From: Amarobacillus sp046328225
GTDB taxonomy: Bacteria > Chloroflexota > Dehalococcoidia > Tepidiformales > Tepidiformaceae
Direction: 5' to 3'
Length of the DNA: 64,000 nt
Assembly (NCBI GenBank): GCA_046328225.1
Contig: JAXLWZ010000011.1
Coordinates: forward strand, 1 to 64,000
Shown: one piece after another, positions 1 through 8,306 of the stretch
How the letters are laid out: each line of letters opens with the position of its first letter
How positions within the stretch are numbered: the stretch's first letter is position 1
Translations under genes and position numbers: made by a program
The notes under the pieces: model-generated
The model's input: only the letters and a program-made list of their open reading frames with translations
What the model was told of the DNA's origin: nothing
Database searches by the model: none

Positions 1-942
1 GCGGTCGTTCGGGCTGGCGGCGGCGCCGCGCGTGAGGATGACCGACACCGCACCCACCCAGATGAGCGCGGGCAGCAGGAAGACGAGCGTCGCGCCGCGC
101 GGCACACGCAGGCTCAGGGCGCGGGCATTGAGAGCGCGCGTGCGCCCGGCGGCTGCCTTCGTGCGGCCCCGGAACGCCGTCGCCAGGCGGTGCCCGTGAG
201 CAGCGCCGGCACGCCCGGTCGTGATGCTGAACGCGGCGGCGGCGACGGCCACGCCGCGCCCGAAGCGGGCGATGGCCTGCGCGGGCGTCGAGGGCGGCTT
301 CGGCGCCTCGGAGGCGGCCGGCGGCTTGCCCCGGCGCGCACGAGCGGCTGCGCGGCGGGCACGGCGGGCCTTTTCTGCACGCGTGTGGCGGCTATAGAAC
401 TCCCAGCCGACCCAGGCCGCGCCGGTGATCGCGGCGAAGCCCAGGAGCGCCCACTGCAGCGGAAGGTCGCCCGAGAGGATGCCGGCGTTGGGAACGTAGA
501 ACCACGCCTCGCCGCGAACGTTGTCGACGCCGATCTCGGCGCCGTCGGCGAGGATCGCGGCATCGCCCTTCGTCACGAAGTTGTACCGGACGATCTCGCC
601 GACCATCTCGTTCGTCTTGCCGTCGCGAATCTCGGTGATGGTGCGATGAACGGCGGCGACGCGGTGCACAAACGGCAGGCCGGTGGTCGGTTCCTTGAAG
701 TAGAGGACGGTGCCCGGCTCGACATCCTTGCCGGCGATGGGCCGCGTGACGACGATGTCGCCGCGCTCGAGGGCCGGTTTCATGGAGTCGGATTGCACCG
801 TGAGGATGGAGAAATCGAAGAAGCGGGTGGCGAGGATGGCAACGATGCACGTCCCGAGCGCGAGCCCGAAGACGATGCCGAAGGCGGTCGAAACAAGGCC
901 GCGCAGCAGTCCCCAGGAAAGTCGGTTCATGCGAATGTCCAT
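1..942 (-). CDS. SipW-type signal peptidase I, C-terminus cut by window edge
   Basis: Membrane serine endopeptidase that removes signal peptides outside the cytoplasmic membrane. After an N-terminal membrane helix (about residues 10-35) comes VQSDSMKP, with the Ser-x-Met nucleophile box. LPFVHRV follows as box D, carrying His where bacterial type I enzymes have Lys. The box-E-like segment is TKGDA. His in place of Lys marks the SipW/ER branch of family S26. A second hydrophobic segment (QWALLGFAAITGAAWVG) is followed by a long Arg/Ala-rich tail and a third hydrophobic stretch near the window edge, so the protein is longer than Bacillus SipW. ATG at 942 is chosen (GAGAG just upstream); ATG at 930 is possible. 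The gene lies downstream of a TasA-like gene on the same strand, its probable substrate. The first 314 codons are present. Confidence 0.85.
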   Translation of the reverse strand, partial: MDIRMNRLSWGLLRGLVSTAFGIVFGLALGTCIVAILATRFFDFSILTVQSDSMKPALERGDIVVTRPIAGKDVEPGTVLYFKEPTTGLPFVHRVAAVHRTITEIRDGKTNEMVGEIVRYNFVTKGDAAILADGAEIGVDNVRGEAWFYVPNAGILSGDLPLQWALLGFAAITGAAWVGWEFYSRHTRAEKARRARRAAARARRGKPPAASEAPKPPSTPAQAIARFGRGVAVAAAAFSITTGRAGAAHGHRLATAFRGRTKAAAGRTRALNARALSLRVPRGATLVFLLPALIWVGAVSVILTRGAAASPNDR

Positions 943-1029
943 CTCTCGGCCGGCGGGCCGCTCATGGCCCGGGGCGTTCCGCTCGGTGGTTCGAAGTTAA
1001 GGACCGTTCGGTTGACTGGCGGTTGAGAC

Positions 1030-1057
1030 AAGGGGGGCTCATGAAGGAGCCCCCCTT
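1030..1057 (-). terminator. strong hairpin between the TasA-like gene and sipW
   Basis: A perfect 11-bp stem (AAGGGGGGCTC paired with GAGCCCCCCTT) with a 6-base loop lies 21 bases after the TasA-like stop. On the minus strand it is followed by TTGTCTC rather than a full T tract, so it may be an attenuator that lowers sipW relative to its abundant substrate. Confidence 0.6.
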
Positions 1058-1077
1058 GCGATGTCGCGAGGTTGCGA

Positions 1078-1614
1078 CTAGTTGCCGAGGGTCACCATCT
1101 GGACGATGGCGGTCCAGCTCACAACGTCGGCCTGGCAGGAGTCCGGCGCGTTCGCGGCGACGCTCATGTTGACGGCGAGTGCGCCGGCAAGGTTCGCGCC
1201 GTTGTCGCCGACGCGATTGAGGACGGTGTTGGCATCGGCCGCATGGAAGACCGTCACGCCCGAGAAGTTCTGCGAGCCGCAGGTCGTCTCGTCCGGCAGG
1301 CCAACCGGCTGCACGCTGTCGATGAGGACGCGGCCGCTGATCGAGTTGCCCTGGCCGTCCTTGGCGAAGCCGAGGCGGAAGGTGCCGGTGTTCGCGAGGT
1401 CGAGAAGGGCGACCTTGACGGTGTTGCCGTTGGGGCCAAGCAGGACGCCGGCGGGGGCGCCGGGGGCCGTGCTGATCGTGGCATCAAGCCCGCCGATACC
1501 GACGGCGTTGCTGCTGCTCACGCTGTCGGAAGCCTGCCACGCGAGCACGCCGCCGAGGAGGACGGCACCGACGACCGAGAAGGCCATCGCGCCACCAAAG
1601 ATCTTGCGCATCAT
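1078..1614 (-). CDS. TasA/CalY-like secreted protein with SipW-dependent signal
   Basis: 178-residue predicted secreted protein. It begins MMRKIFGGAMAF, has a hydrophobic core VVGAVLLGGVLAW, and continues with a polar Ser-rich segment before a beta-rich domain. This matches SipW-dependent signal proteins of the TasA/camelysin type, which form surface fibres or matrix in biofilms. Two Cys (in TTCGSQ and DSCQAD) could form a disulfide. The start is the first of two adjacent ATGs at 1614, with GGGAGAG about 7 bases upstream. The reading frame stays open back to 2034, but that extension has no secretory character and overlaps a possible RNA leader, so it is rejected. The signal peptidase gene next door supports the assignment. 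Family membership is inferred from the leader and context rather than a full-domain match. Confidence 0.7.
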   Translation of the reverse strand: MMRKIFGGAMAFSVVGAVLLGGVLAWQASDSVSSSNAVGIGGLDATISTAPGAPAGVLLGPNGNTVKVALLDLANTGTFRLGFAKDGQGNSISGRVLIDSVQPVGLPDETTCGSQNFSGVTVFHAADANTVLNRVGDNGANLAGALAVNMSVAANAPDSCQADVVSWTAIVQMVTLGN

Positions 1615-2397
1615 GACTGAGTTCTCTCCCTGTGCTTTCGCACCATGGGGCGCCGCCTGGCGCCGGGGGCGCTGCCTTCGTGGGGCCCGCGCGAAGCTTG
1701 GCTCACGATCCCGGGTCTCTCCGCTGCCCGGGCCGCCATGGGAGAGAGAAATTTCAGGGGTGTCCCCAATGGTGAGGACCTCCCTTACCGCCGACGATCC
1801 GGGTGTCAGGCCCTGGTCATCGGTACGGTTGCCACACCGCTCTCCCGGCGTCCCCCCGTTCGCGGTTGCGCCCGCGACGGGTTCGTCTGTGCTTTTCTTC
1901 CAGGTCAACCACGACTTTACGTCGCGACACGAAGAAGGATGCAACTGCGCGGCCACCCGCGTCAACCAGTTTTTTACGTGCAGGTTGCAAAACAACGCAC
2001 TGGGGACCCCGATCGTTGAGCACCTCACAGTCACCCGCCCTCCACTGTGACCCGGCTCACGAATCTACATTCGACAATAATCCCCACCTGAACTGGTGGA
2101 GCGACGGTGATCCGGCGGTGTCCGGACCCCCTCCCGGATGGGCACTTTAGGTCCCAAACGGGCCTTTTGCGGCACGCGAAATACCACCCGTCGTCATGTT
2201 TCTCCGCCTTTTGACGGACCCCTGCATTACATATTCATCGCATCCGGACCCCCTTCGATAACACACGGCCCGGCGCCGTCGGCGGAGGTAAAGGGAGGAT
2301 CGCCGGGCCTTTCGCATCGGCCGCATTCGGGGCGTATCGATCGACCGCGCCGGCCGCGCCATACTTCCTCCCCGGCTCCCGCCGGCGGAGGTCCCGG
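1615..2397. other. 783-bp divergent intergenic region
   Basis: No convincing coding frame was found on either strand. The left part (1615 to about 1910) would be the 5' leader of the TasA-like mRNA and holds the structured candidate listed separately. The right part is less GC-rich (2040-2110, 2220-2270) and would contain promoters for both divergent genes. I could not fix a -35/-10 pair. A ribosome binding site GGAGG at 2387-2391 serves the carboxylase. Confidence 0.5.
1801..1910 (-). promoter_or_regulatory. candidate structured RNA leader, c-di-GMP-I (GEMM)-like pieces
   Basis: On the minus strand CACAG is followed by GAACC, then a long stem (CCCGT with ACGGG, enclosing CGCGG with CCGCG), then GGGGACGC, and later ACCGATGACC. 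The order CACAG, AACC, stem, GGGACGC resembles the P1/P2 part of c-di-GMP-I riboswitches. The expected AAAGCC block after GGGACGC is not present, so a canonical call cannot be made. Position upstream of a biofilm-type gene fits c-di-GMP control. This is inference. Confidence 0.3.
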
Positions 2398-5300
2398 GTG
2401 CCCGTTCCATCGCTGCTCATCGCCAATCGCGGCGAGATCGCCATCCGCATTGCGCGCGCCGCGGCCGAGCTCGGCATGCGCTCCGTCGCCGTCTACGCCG
2501 AGGACGACGCGCGTTCGCTGCACGTCCTCCGCGCCGATGCGGCCCTCCCGCTCAAGGGCCGCGGCGCCGCCGCCTACCTCGATATCGCGCAGGTCGTGGC
2601 CGCGGCCGTCGAATCCGGCTGCGACTTCGTACACCCGGGCTATGGCTTCCTCAGCGAGAACGCTGCCTTCGCCCGCGCCTGCACCGAAGCCGGCCTGACC
2701 TTCGTGGGCCCCCGCGCCGCGCACCTCGAGCTCTTCGGCGACAAGGCCCGCGCCCGCGACCTCGCGCAGCGGCTCGGCGTGCCCGTCCTCCCCGGCGCCT
2801 TCGCCCCCGTGACGCTCGACGAAGCGCGCGCGTTCTTCCGGTCGCTCGAAGGCCGGCACATGGTGATCAAAGCGATCGCCGGCGGTGGCGGGCGCGGCAT
2901 GCGCATCGTCGAGCGCGAGGCCGACCTCGATTCCCTCTACGCGCGCTGCCAGTCAGAGGCGAAGGCCGCCTTCGGCAACCCGGATGTCTACGTCGAGGAG
3001 CGCTTCCCGAACGCGCGGCACGTCGAGGTCCAGGTCATCGGCGATGCTACCGGCGCCGTCAGCCAGCTGGGCGAACGCGAATGCACCATCCAGCGCCGCC
3101 ATCAGAAGCTCGTCGAAATCGCACCCAGCCCGGGCCTTTCGCCGGAGACGCGCGCGCGCCTCGCCGATGCCGCCGTGCGCATGGCGACGGAGGCCGCCTA
3201 CGAGAGCCTGGGCACGTTCGAATTCCTGGTCGAATCACACCCCGTGCCGGGGACGGCGCAGCGCTTCGCGTTCATCGAGGCGAACGCCCGCCTCCAGGTC
3301 GAGCACACGGTGACGGAGGAGGTGACGGGCATCGACCTGGTGGTGGCGCAGCTGCGTATCGCCGCCGGGGAGACGCTCGCGAGCCTGGGTCTCACGCAGG
3401 CCGACATCCCCGCGCCGCGCGGCGCCGCCATCCAGCTTCGCGTGAACATGGAAACCATCGCCGCCGATGGCGCCACGCGCCCGACGGGCGGCACCCTCAC
3501 CGCCTTCGACCCGCCCACCGGCAGGGGCATCCGCGTCGACACGATGGGCTACGCCGGGTACACGACGAGCCCGCTCTACGATTCGCTGCTCGCGAAAGTC
3601 ATCGTGGCCTCGCCCTCGGCGCGCATGGAGGAGGTGGCGGCGCGGGCCTACCGCGCGCTCTGCGAGTTCCGGGTCGAAGGCTTCGCGACGAACATCCCGT
3701 TCCTCCAGGGGCTGCTGCGCCACCCCGAATTCGTCGAGGACCGCATCCACACGCACTTCATCGATGAGCACGCCGCCGAGATCTTCAGCGAGCATGGCGC
3801 CCACCCGCGGCTCTTCGCCGAAGCCCCCGCGGCGGCAGCGCAGCGCAGCGGCCTCGCCGGCGCGAAGGTCGATACGTTCGACCCCCTGGCCGTTCTCGCG
3901 CACGGCAAAGCGGCGGCCGAAAGCGCGCGAAATACGACAGTCGATGTCGCACCCGCGGCGGGCGAATCCGTCCTCGAGGCGCCGCTGCAGGGCACGATCG
4001 TGACCATCGCCGTGGCCGATGGCGACCTCGTCCGCAAAGGGCAGCAGGTGCTGGTGATGGAGTCCATGAAGATGGAGCACGTCATCACCGCGCCCGTGAG
4101 CGGCCACGTTCGCCACATCGCCGTGGCCCCCGGCGACGCCGTCTTCGAAGGCTCGCCGCTCGTCCATATAGAGGAAGCGGAAATCGAGGGGGGCGACGCC
4201 TTCGTGGAGGAGGCGATCGACCTCGATGCCATCCGCCCGGACCTCGCGGAGGTGCTGGAGCGACACCGCCTGACGCTGGATGAAGCGCGCCCCGAGGCCG
4301 TCGCGCGCCGCCGCAAGACGAAGCAGCGCACCGCCCGCGAGAACGTCGACGGCCTCGTCGACCCGGGCACATGGGTCGAATACGGGCCGCTGGTGCTGGC
4401 GGCGCAGGCCGCGCGCCGGTCGAAGGAGGAGCTCATCGCGAAGAGCCCGGCCGACGGCATGATCACGGGCGTCGGAGCGATCAACGGCGACCTCTTCGAT
4501 GAGCCCGCCTCGCGCTGCGCGGTGATGTCGTACGACTACACGGTGTTCGCGGGCACCCAGGGCGCGCGCAACCACAGCAAGACCGACCGGCTCATCGATG
4601 TCGCGCAGAACGCGCGCATGCCATTGGTGCTCTTCGCGGAGGGTGGCGGGGGACGCCCCGGCGATACCGAGGGCGGCGGCGGCACGCGCACCTTCGCGCG
4701 TTTCGCCCAGCTCAGCGGCCTGGTGCCGATGGTGGGCATCACCTCCGGGCGCTGCTTCGCCGGCAACGCCTCGCTCCTGGGCTGCTGCGATGTCGTCATC
4801 GCGACGGAGGGTTCGAACCTGGGCATGGGCGGCCCGGCCATGATCGAAGGCGGCGGGCTGGGCATCTTCGCCCCCGAGGAGATCGGCCCGATGTCCATCC
4901 AGGTGCCGAACGGCGTGGTCGACATCCTCGTGAAGGACGAAGCCGAGGCGGTGACGGTGGCCAAGAAATACCTGGGGTATTTCCAGGGCCGCACGCGCAC
5001 CTGGGAAGCCGCCGACCAGCGGCGCATGCGCCAGATCGTGCCCGAAAACCGCCTGCGCGTGTACGACATCCGGCAGGTCATCGAGACGCTCGCGGACACG
5101 GGTTCGGTGCTCGAACTGCGGCGCGGCTTCGGGCACGGCATGGTGACGAGCTTCATCCGCATCGAAGGGCGGCCCGTGGGCATCATCGCCAACAACCCCA
5201 TGCATCTTGGCGGCGCCATCGATTCGGACGCGGCGGACAAGGGCGCGCGCTTCATGCAGCTCTGCGACGCCTTCGATATCCCCATCCTCTTCCTCTGCGA

Positions 5301-5775
5301 CACCCCCGGGATCATGGTCGGGCCGGAGATCGAGAAGACCGCGCTGGTGCGCCATTCGAGCCGCATGTTCGTCATCGGCGCGAACCTCTCGACGCCGTTC
5401 TTCACGGTCGTCATCCGCAAGGCGTACGGGCTGGGCGCGATCGCGATGGCGGGCGGCTCGTACCGCACGCCGTACTTCTCGGTTTCGTGGCCGACGGGCG
5501 AATTCGGGGGCATGGGGCTGGAGGGGTCGGTGAAGCTGGGCTACCGCGACGAGCTCGCGGCCATCGAGGACCCCGTGGCGCGCCGCACGAAGTACGAGGA
5601 GATGGTGGCGCGCGCCTACGAACGCGGCAAAGCGCTCAACAACGCCGCCGTGTTCGGCGTGGACGACGCGATCGACCCGGCGGACACGCGCCACTGGATG
5701 GCGAACCTGCTCGCGAGCATCCGGCCACCGGAGCCGCGCGCGGGGAAGAAGCGCGCCGCCATCGACGCCTGGTAG
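2398..5775 (+). CDS. single-chain biotin-dependent acyl-CoA carboxylase
   Basis: 1125 residues combining all three activities of an acyl-CoA carboxylase. Biotin carboxylase comes first: LLIANRGEIAIRIA at the N-terminus, the ATP-grasp glycine loop GGGGRGM near residue 163, and EANARLQVEHTVTEE near 298. Next is a linker and biotin carrier domain with biotin attached at Lys558 in VMESMKMEH. The carboxyltransferase half begins near residue 620 and runs to the end. The order matches single-chain long-chain acyl-CoA carboxylases such as the mycobacterial LCC type. The reaction is ATP- and bicarbonate-dependent carboxylation of an acyl-CoA to a 2-carboxyacyl-CoA; the natural substrate cannot be read from sequence. 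The GTG start is supported by GGAGG six bases upstream. No partner subunit gene is adjacent, consistent with a self-sufficient enzyme. Confidence 0.93.
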   Translation: MPVPSLLIANRGEIAIRIARAAAELGMRSVAVYAEDDARSLHVLRADAALPLKGRGAAAYLDIAQVVAAAVESGCDFVHPGYGFLSENAAFARACTEAGLTFVGPRAAHLELFGDKARARDLAQRLGVPVLPGAFAPVTLDEARAFFRSLEGRHMVIKAIAGGGGRGMRIVEREADLDSLYARCQSEAKAAFGNPDVYVEERFPNARHVEVQVIGDATGAVSQLGERECTIQRRHQKLVEIAPSPGLSPETRARLADAAVRMATEAAYESLGTFEFLVESHPVPGTAQRFAFIEANARLQVEHTVTEEVTGIDLVVAQLRIAAGETLASLGLTQADIPAPRGAAIQLRVNMETIAADGATRPTGGTLTAFDPPTGRGIRVDTMGYAGYTTSPLYDSLLAKVIVASPSARMEEVAARAYRALCEFRVEGFATNIPFLQGLLRHPEFVEDRIHTHFIDEHAAEIFSEHGAHPRLFAEAPAAAAQRSGLAGAKVDTFDPLAVLAHGKAAAESARNTTVDVAPAAGESVLEAPLQGTIVTIAVADGDLVRKGQQVLVMESMKMEHVITAPVSGHVRHIAVAPGDAVFEGSPLVHIEEAEIEGGDAFVEEAIDLDAIRPDLAEVLERHRLTLDEARPEAVARRRKTKQRTARENVDGLVDPGTWVEYGPLVLAAQAARRSKEELIAKSPADGMITGVGAINGDLFDEPASRCAVMSYDYTVFAGTQGARNHSKTDRLIDVAQNARMPLVLFAEGGGGRPGDTEGGGGTRTFARFAQLSGLVPMVGITSGRCFAGNASLLGCCDVVIATEGSNLGMGGPAMIEGGGLGIFAPEEIGPMSIQVPNGVVDILVKDEAEAVTVAKKYLGYFQGRTRTWEAADQRRMRQIVPENRLRVYDIRQVIETLADTGSVLELRRGFGHGMVTSFIRIEGRPVGIIANNPMHLGGAIDSDAADKGARFMQLCDAFDIPILFLCDTPGIMVGPEIEKTALVRHSSRMFVIGANLSTPFFTVVIRKAYGLGAIAMAGGSYRTPYFSVSWPTGEFGGMGLEGSVKLGYRDELAAIEDPVARRTKYEEMVARAYERGKALNNAAVFGVDDAIDPADTRHWMANLLASIRPPEPRAGKKRAAIDAW

Positions 5776-5839
5776 GCCACGGCCTCGGGCCCCGGTGCTA
5801 CCCTGAGAACGCGACGGCGACCGCCGCGGAGGACGGCCA

Positions 5840-6061
5840 ATGACGATGGAACGGCGAACGTTCACGGCGGTGATCGAACGAGACCGCGAGAGCGGCATCT
5901 ACGTCGGCTGGGTGCCGGGATTCCCGGGCGCGCACAGCCAGGGCGAAACCGTGGACGAGCTCCGGGCGAACCTGAAGGAAGTCATCGAGATGCTCCTCGA
6001 GGAGGGCCCGCCGGAGTTTGAATCCGAGTTCGTGGGGACGCAGGTGGTCGAAGTCGCGTGA
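5840..6061 (+). CDS. HicB-like antitoxin-family protein, no HicA partner
   Basis: 73 residues with the HicB/UPF0150 fold signature: a strand with FTAVIERDRESGIYVGWVPG, then GETVDELRANLKEVIEMLLEE. HicB proteins normally neutralise a HicA mRNA interferase encoded immediately beside them. No HicA-sized ORF lies next to this gene, and there is no C-terminal DNA-binding domain, so it is a solo HicB whose role is unknown. The start is ATG 5840, with GGAGGA at about 5829. A TACCCT -10 box at 5799-5804 could drive it. Confidence 0.75.
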   Translation: MTMERRTFTAVIERDRESGIYVGWVPGFPGAHSQGETVDELRANLKEVIEMLLEEGPPEFESEFVGTQVVEVA

Positions 6062-6076
6062 GCCGGGTCGCGCGCC

Positions 6077-6706
6077 TCAGGCCCGGAGCATCGCCCGCGC
6101 GGTCTCGACGACGCCGTCCAGGTTCGCTTCGCCGTCGCGCCAGGGGCCGATCTCCAGCGCCGTCAGCATCACCGTGCCGACGAGCATGCGCGCCGCCGTC
6201 TCCGGCAGAACGGCGCGAATTTCACCCAGCGCCATCCCTTCGCGGATGAAGTGCGTGATGCTCTTCTCCACCCAGCGCCCCGATTCCGGGTCCGGGCCGG
6301 TGGCGACGCCGCGCAGGAAGCCCGAAGCGAGGACCGTGCGGTGCTCCGCGACGTATTCGCCCAGGGTGCGCAGCGCGATGCAGAGCCGCTCGAGGGGGCC
6401 GGTATCGGCCGTGACGGCGGCCTCGTAGCGCGCCACCGCCTCGGCGGAATGCTCCTCGAGGACGGCGCGCAGCACCTCTTCCTTCGAAGCGAAGTAGCCG
6501 TAGACGGTGCCGACGCCGGTGTCGGCGGCCTCCGCGACCTGCTGGATCGAGGTCTGTTCGAACCCCTGGTCGCGGAAGAGCGCGCTGGCGGCGCCGAGGA
6601 TGGCGGCCCGCGTGCGCGCCTTGCGTCGCGCCAGCCGTCCCTCGGGCTCCGCCTCGCCCGCCTCGATCACGCCAACGATGCCAGTCATCCCGGCCACGGT
6701 ACGCAC
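6077..6706 (-). CDS. TetR/AcrR-family transcriptional repressor
   Basis: 209 residues. The N-terminal helix-turn-helix (about residues 28-75) reads ARTRAAILGAASALFRDQGF, then TSIQQVAEAADTGVGTVYGYF, the classical TetR DNA-binding pattern. The remaining 130 residues are the helical ligand-binding and dimerisation domain. The start could be GTG 6706 or ATG 6688, with no clear ribosome binding site for either. It lies downstream of and parallel to the MBL-fold hydrolase (75-base gap), so the hydrolase or its substrate may be linked to its regulon. The ligand is unknown. Confidence 0.85.
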   Translation of the reverse strand: MRTVAGMTGIVGVIEAGEAEPEGRLARRKARTRAAILGAASALFRDQGFEQTSIQQVAEAADTGVGTVYGYFASKEEVLRAVLEEHSAEAVARYEAAVTADTGPLERLCIALRTLGEYVAEHRTVLASGFLRGVATGPDPESGRWVEKSITHFIREGMALGEIRAVLPETAARMLVGTVMLTALEIGPWRDGEANLDGVVETARAMLRA

Positions 6707-6780
6707 CTCGCGCGGGAGAGGGAAGAGGCTGGAGCCCGCGCGCGCGGTGAAGTTCGTGCGACAGGCCGTGGCGCGGCCGC

Positions 6781-8079
6781 TCAGCCGCGGCGCACGTACT
6801 CGCTCGCGAGGTCGCGCACCCCCTGCGCGCTCGAAAGCGCGGCGTGATTGAGGATGTTCCGCGCCATCGACGACGGCTCCAGCTTCGCCCGCCGCCCGAA
6901 CGCCTCGGACCGCAGCTCATGCGCCGCCTTCGACCCCGGTTCGGCCAGGACCGCGAACTCGGCGAGGTGGCAGGCGAGGCGCAGGTTCCCCTCCGCGAGC
7001 AGCGCGGACGCGCGCGCCATCACGGCATCGAGCCCGCCAGCGAGCGCCACCCATTCGCGCGCCTGCTCGGCACGCGGCGCCGGCAGGAGGTTGTCGGGCT
7101 CGCCATCCCACCAGCCGCCGTACAGCCGCCAGACGTTGCGAACGAGGAACTGCGGGTCGTCGTACACGGGCTGGAGGTAGGGCCGTTCGAGCAGGTGCGC
7201 GGGGTATTCGACCGAATGGAGCACGGTGTCGAGCGTCGCGCCCTGGTTCATGAGCGCGAGCACCTGCCCTTCGATGCTCTCCAGCAGCTCGGCCGAATCG
7301 GTCAGCGCCTGGCGGATGCGATCCGCGCCGAAAATGGGGAAGCCGTGGCCGGGGAGCATGGTCTCGGCGCCGAGCGCGGCCATCTGGCGCAGCCCGGCCG
7401 CCCATTCGCCCGCGAAGCGCTGCACCTTCTGCGGGTTGCCCGCGTTCGGCACGGCCCAGATGAAGAGGTCCCCGGGGTGGAGGATCTTGCGCTCGGGGAG
7501 CCACGTCCAGGTGCCGTCCTCGGTCTCGCCGCGCGTGTGGTACAGCTCGAAGGTGCAGTCGCCGGTGCGGAAGGTGAGCCGCTTCTCGTAGGTCACGTCC
7601 GGGTAGCGGTACTGGTCCTGCCAGCGAAAGCGCTCCATGGGGATGGCGAACTGGCGCGTGTTGATGGCCGTATTCCAGCCCAGCGTCTTCTTGTAGCGGT
7701 CGAAGTGCCAGGGGATGGCCTCGTGGCCGTACAACAGCGGCGCGCGCTGCCCCCGCTCGCGTGCCTCCCGTTCGAACGGCCCGACGCCGAAGATGTGGTC
7801 GACGTGGTGGTGCGAAAAGACCGCCGCCGCGAGGGGCGTATCCGCGCGCCACGCCCGCACGACGCGATGCAGCTGGTTCGTGTCGTTCACCGCGCCCGTA
7901 TCGAGCATCACGAGCCCGTCGCCGGTATCGATCGTGTTCACGCTCGCGATGCCCTTGTAATAAAGGACGCCGTCCGCGATCTCCTGGCCGTCGCGGAAGT
8001 CGGCGGCGACGGGGTGCGCCTCCTGCGTCGTAATCGCGCCCGTCCAGAGTTGCTCGGCAAGTTCGCGGATGTCTCTCAT
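6781..8079 (-). CDS. MBL-fold hydrolase with alkylsulfatase-type dimerisation domain
   Basis: 432 residues. The metallo-beta-lactamase core carries the dinuclear zinc motif SHHHVDH near residue 90, after DTGDGLVMLDTGAV. Further zinc-site segments include LPGHGFP. The C-terminal third (AEGNLRLACHLAEFAV and following) looks like the helical dimerisation domain of SdsA1-type alkylsulfatases. Family members hydrolyse alkyl sulfates or related esters; the actual substrate is unproven. No SCP2-like sterol carrier domain is evident, so it is shorter than SdsA1. The start at ATG 8079 follows a G-rich tract; a TACACT -10 box lies at 8101-8096. An upstream in-frame ATG at 8187 would translate repeat DNA and is rejected. 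Confidence 0.85.
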   Translation of the reverse strand: MRDIRELAEQLWTGAITTQEAHPVAADFRDGQEIADGVLYYKGIASVNTIDTGDGLVMLDTGAVNDTNQLHRVVRAWRADTPLAAAVFSHHHVDHIFGVGPFEREARERGQRAPLLYGHEAIPWHFDRYKKTLGWNTAINTRQFAIPMERFRWQDQYRYPDVTYEKRLTFRTGDCTFELYHTRGETEDGTWTWLPERKILHPGDLFIWAVPNAGNPQKVQRFAGEWAAGLRQMAALGAETMLPGHGFPIFGADRIRQALTDSAELLESIEGQVLALMNQGATLDTVLHSVEYPAHLLERPYLQPVYDDPQFLVRNVWRLYGGWWDGEPDNLLPAPRAEQAREWVALAGGLDAVMARASALLAEGNLRLACHLAEFAVLAEPGSKAAHELRSEAFGRRAKLEPSSMARNILNHAALSSAQGVRDLASEYVRRG

Positions 8080-8095
8080 ATCCCCCCCGCGGCGC

Positions 8096-8101
8096 AGTGT
8101 A
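8096..8101 (-). promoter_or_regulatory. -10 box (TACACT) of the MBL-fold hydrolase gene
   Basis: TACACT reads toward the gene, 16 bases before its ATG, predicting a leader of about 10 bases. No clear -35 element was found. Confidence 0.4.
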
Positions 8102-8110
8102 CGCGGGGGA

Positions 8111-8247
8111 GAGAAAAGAGAAATGAGGAAGGAGAAAAGGGGCTCGAGGCTCGAGGTTCGAGGCTCGAGGCTTGGGGGCAACCCCACGGGGGGGCTTCTC
8201 GCGACGGGGTTGCCGACTCAGCACTCAGGACTCAGCACTCAGCACTT
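8111..8247 (+). repeat. composite heptad-repeat element, copy 1
   Basis: Modules in order: the purine block of four heptads (GAGAAAA, GAGAAAT, GAGGAAG, GAGAAAA) plus GGGG at 8111-8142; four CTCGAGG-like heptads at 8143-8173; a hairpin core GGCAACCCC to GGGGTTGCC at about 8176-8214; and a CTCAGCA-type array at 8216-8247. It is the most complete copy in the window. It lies between divergent genes rather than after a stop codon. Confidence 0.8.
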
Positions 8248-8293
8248 CCTGCAATGCAGGTCATAGGGTAGGGATTTCGCGCGCGGGGCGGGA

Positions 8294-8299
8294 TACCCT
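8294..8299 (+). promoter_or_regulatory. -10 box (TACCCT), leaderless start
   Basis: Seven bases separate TACCCT from the ATG at 8307 and there is no Shine-Dalgarno sequence, which predicts a leaderless mRNA for the LuxR-type gene and sets its start. Confidence 0.5.
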
Positions 8300-8306
8300 T
8301 CGGGGC

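Noticed and set aside
7..1026. Plus-strand frames at 190-1026 and 1082-2050
   Set aside because: Antisense to the signal peptidase and TasA-like genes, and without ribosome binding sites or domains.
1615..2034. Extension of the TasA-like frame upstream of 1614
   Set aside because: It would bury the signal peptide in mid-protein and overlaps hairpin-rich leader DNA.
3235..5898. 887-codon open frame on the minus strand
   Set aside because: It lies antisense to the acyl-CoA carboxylase, whose motifs are unmistakable. Its translation is Arg/His/Ala-rich with no domain. Long antisense frames are expected in high-GC DNA.
8111..8247. CRISPR array
   Set aside because: Repeat units are only 7 bases, in direct tandem without spacers, and no cas gene is present. 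The same holds for the other arrays.
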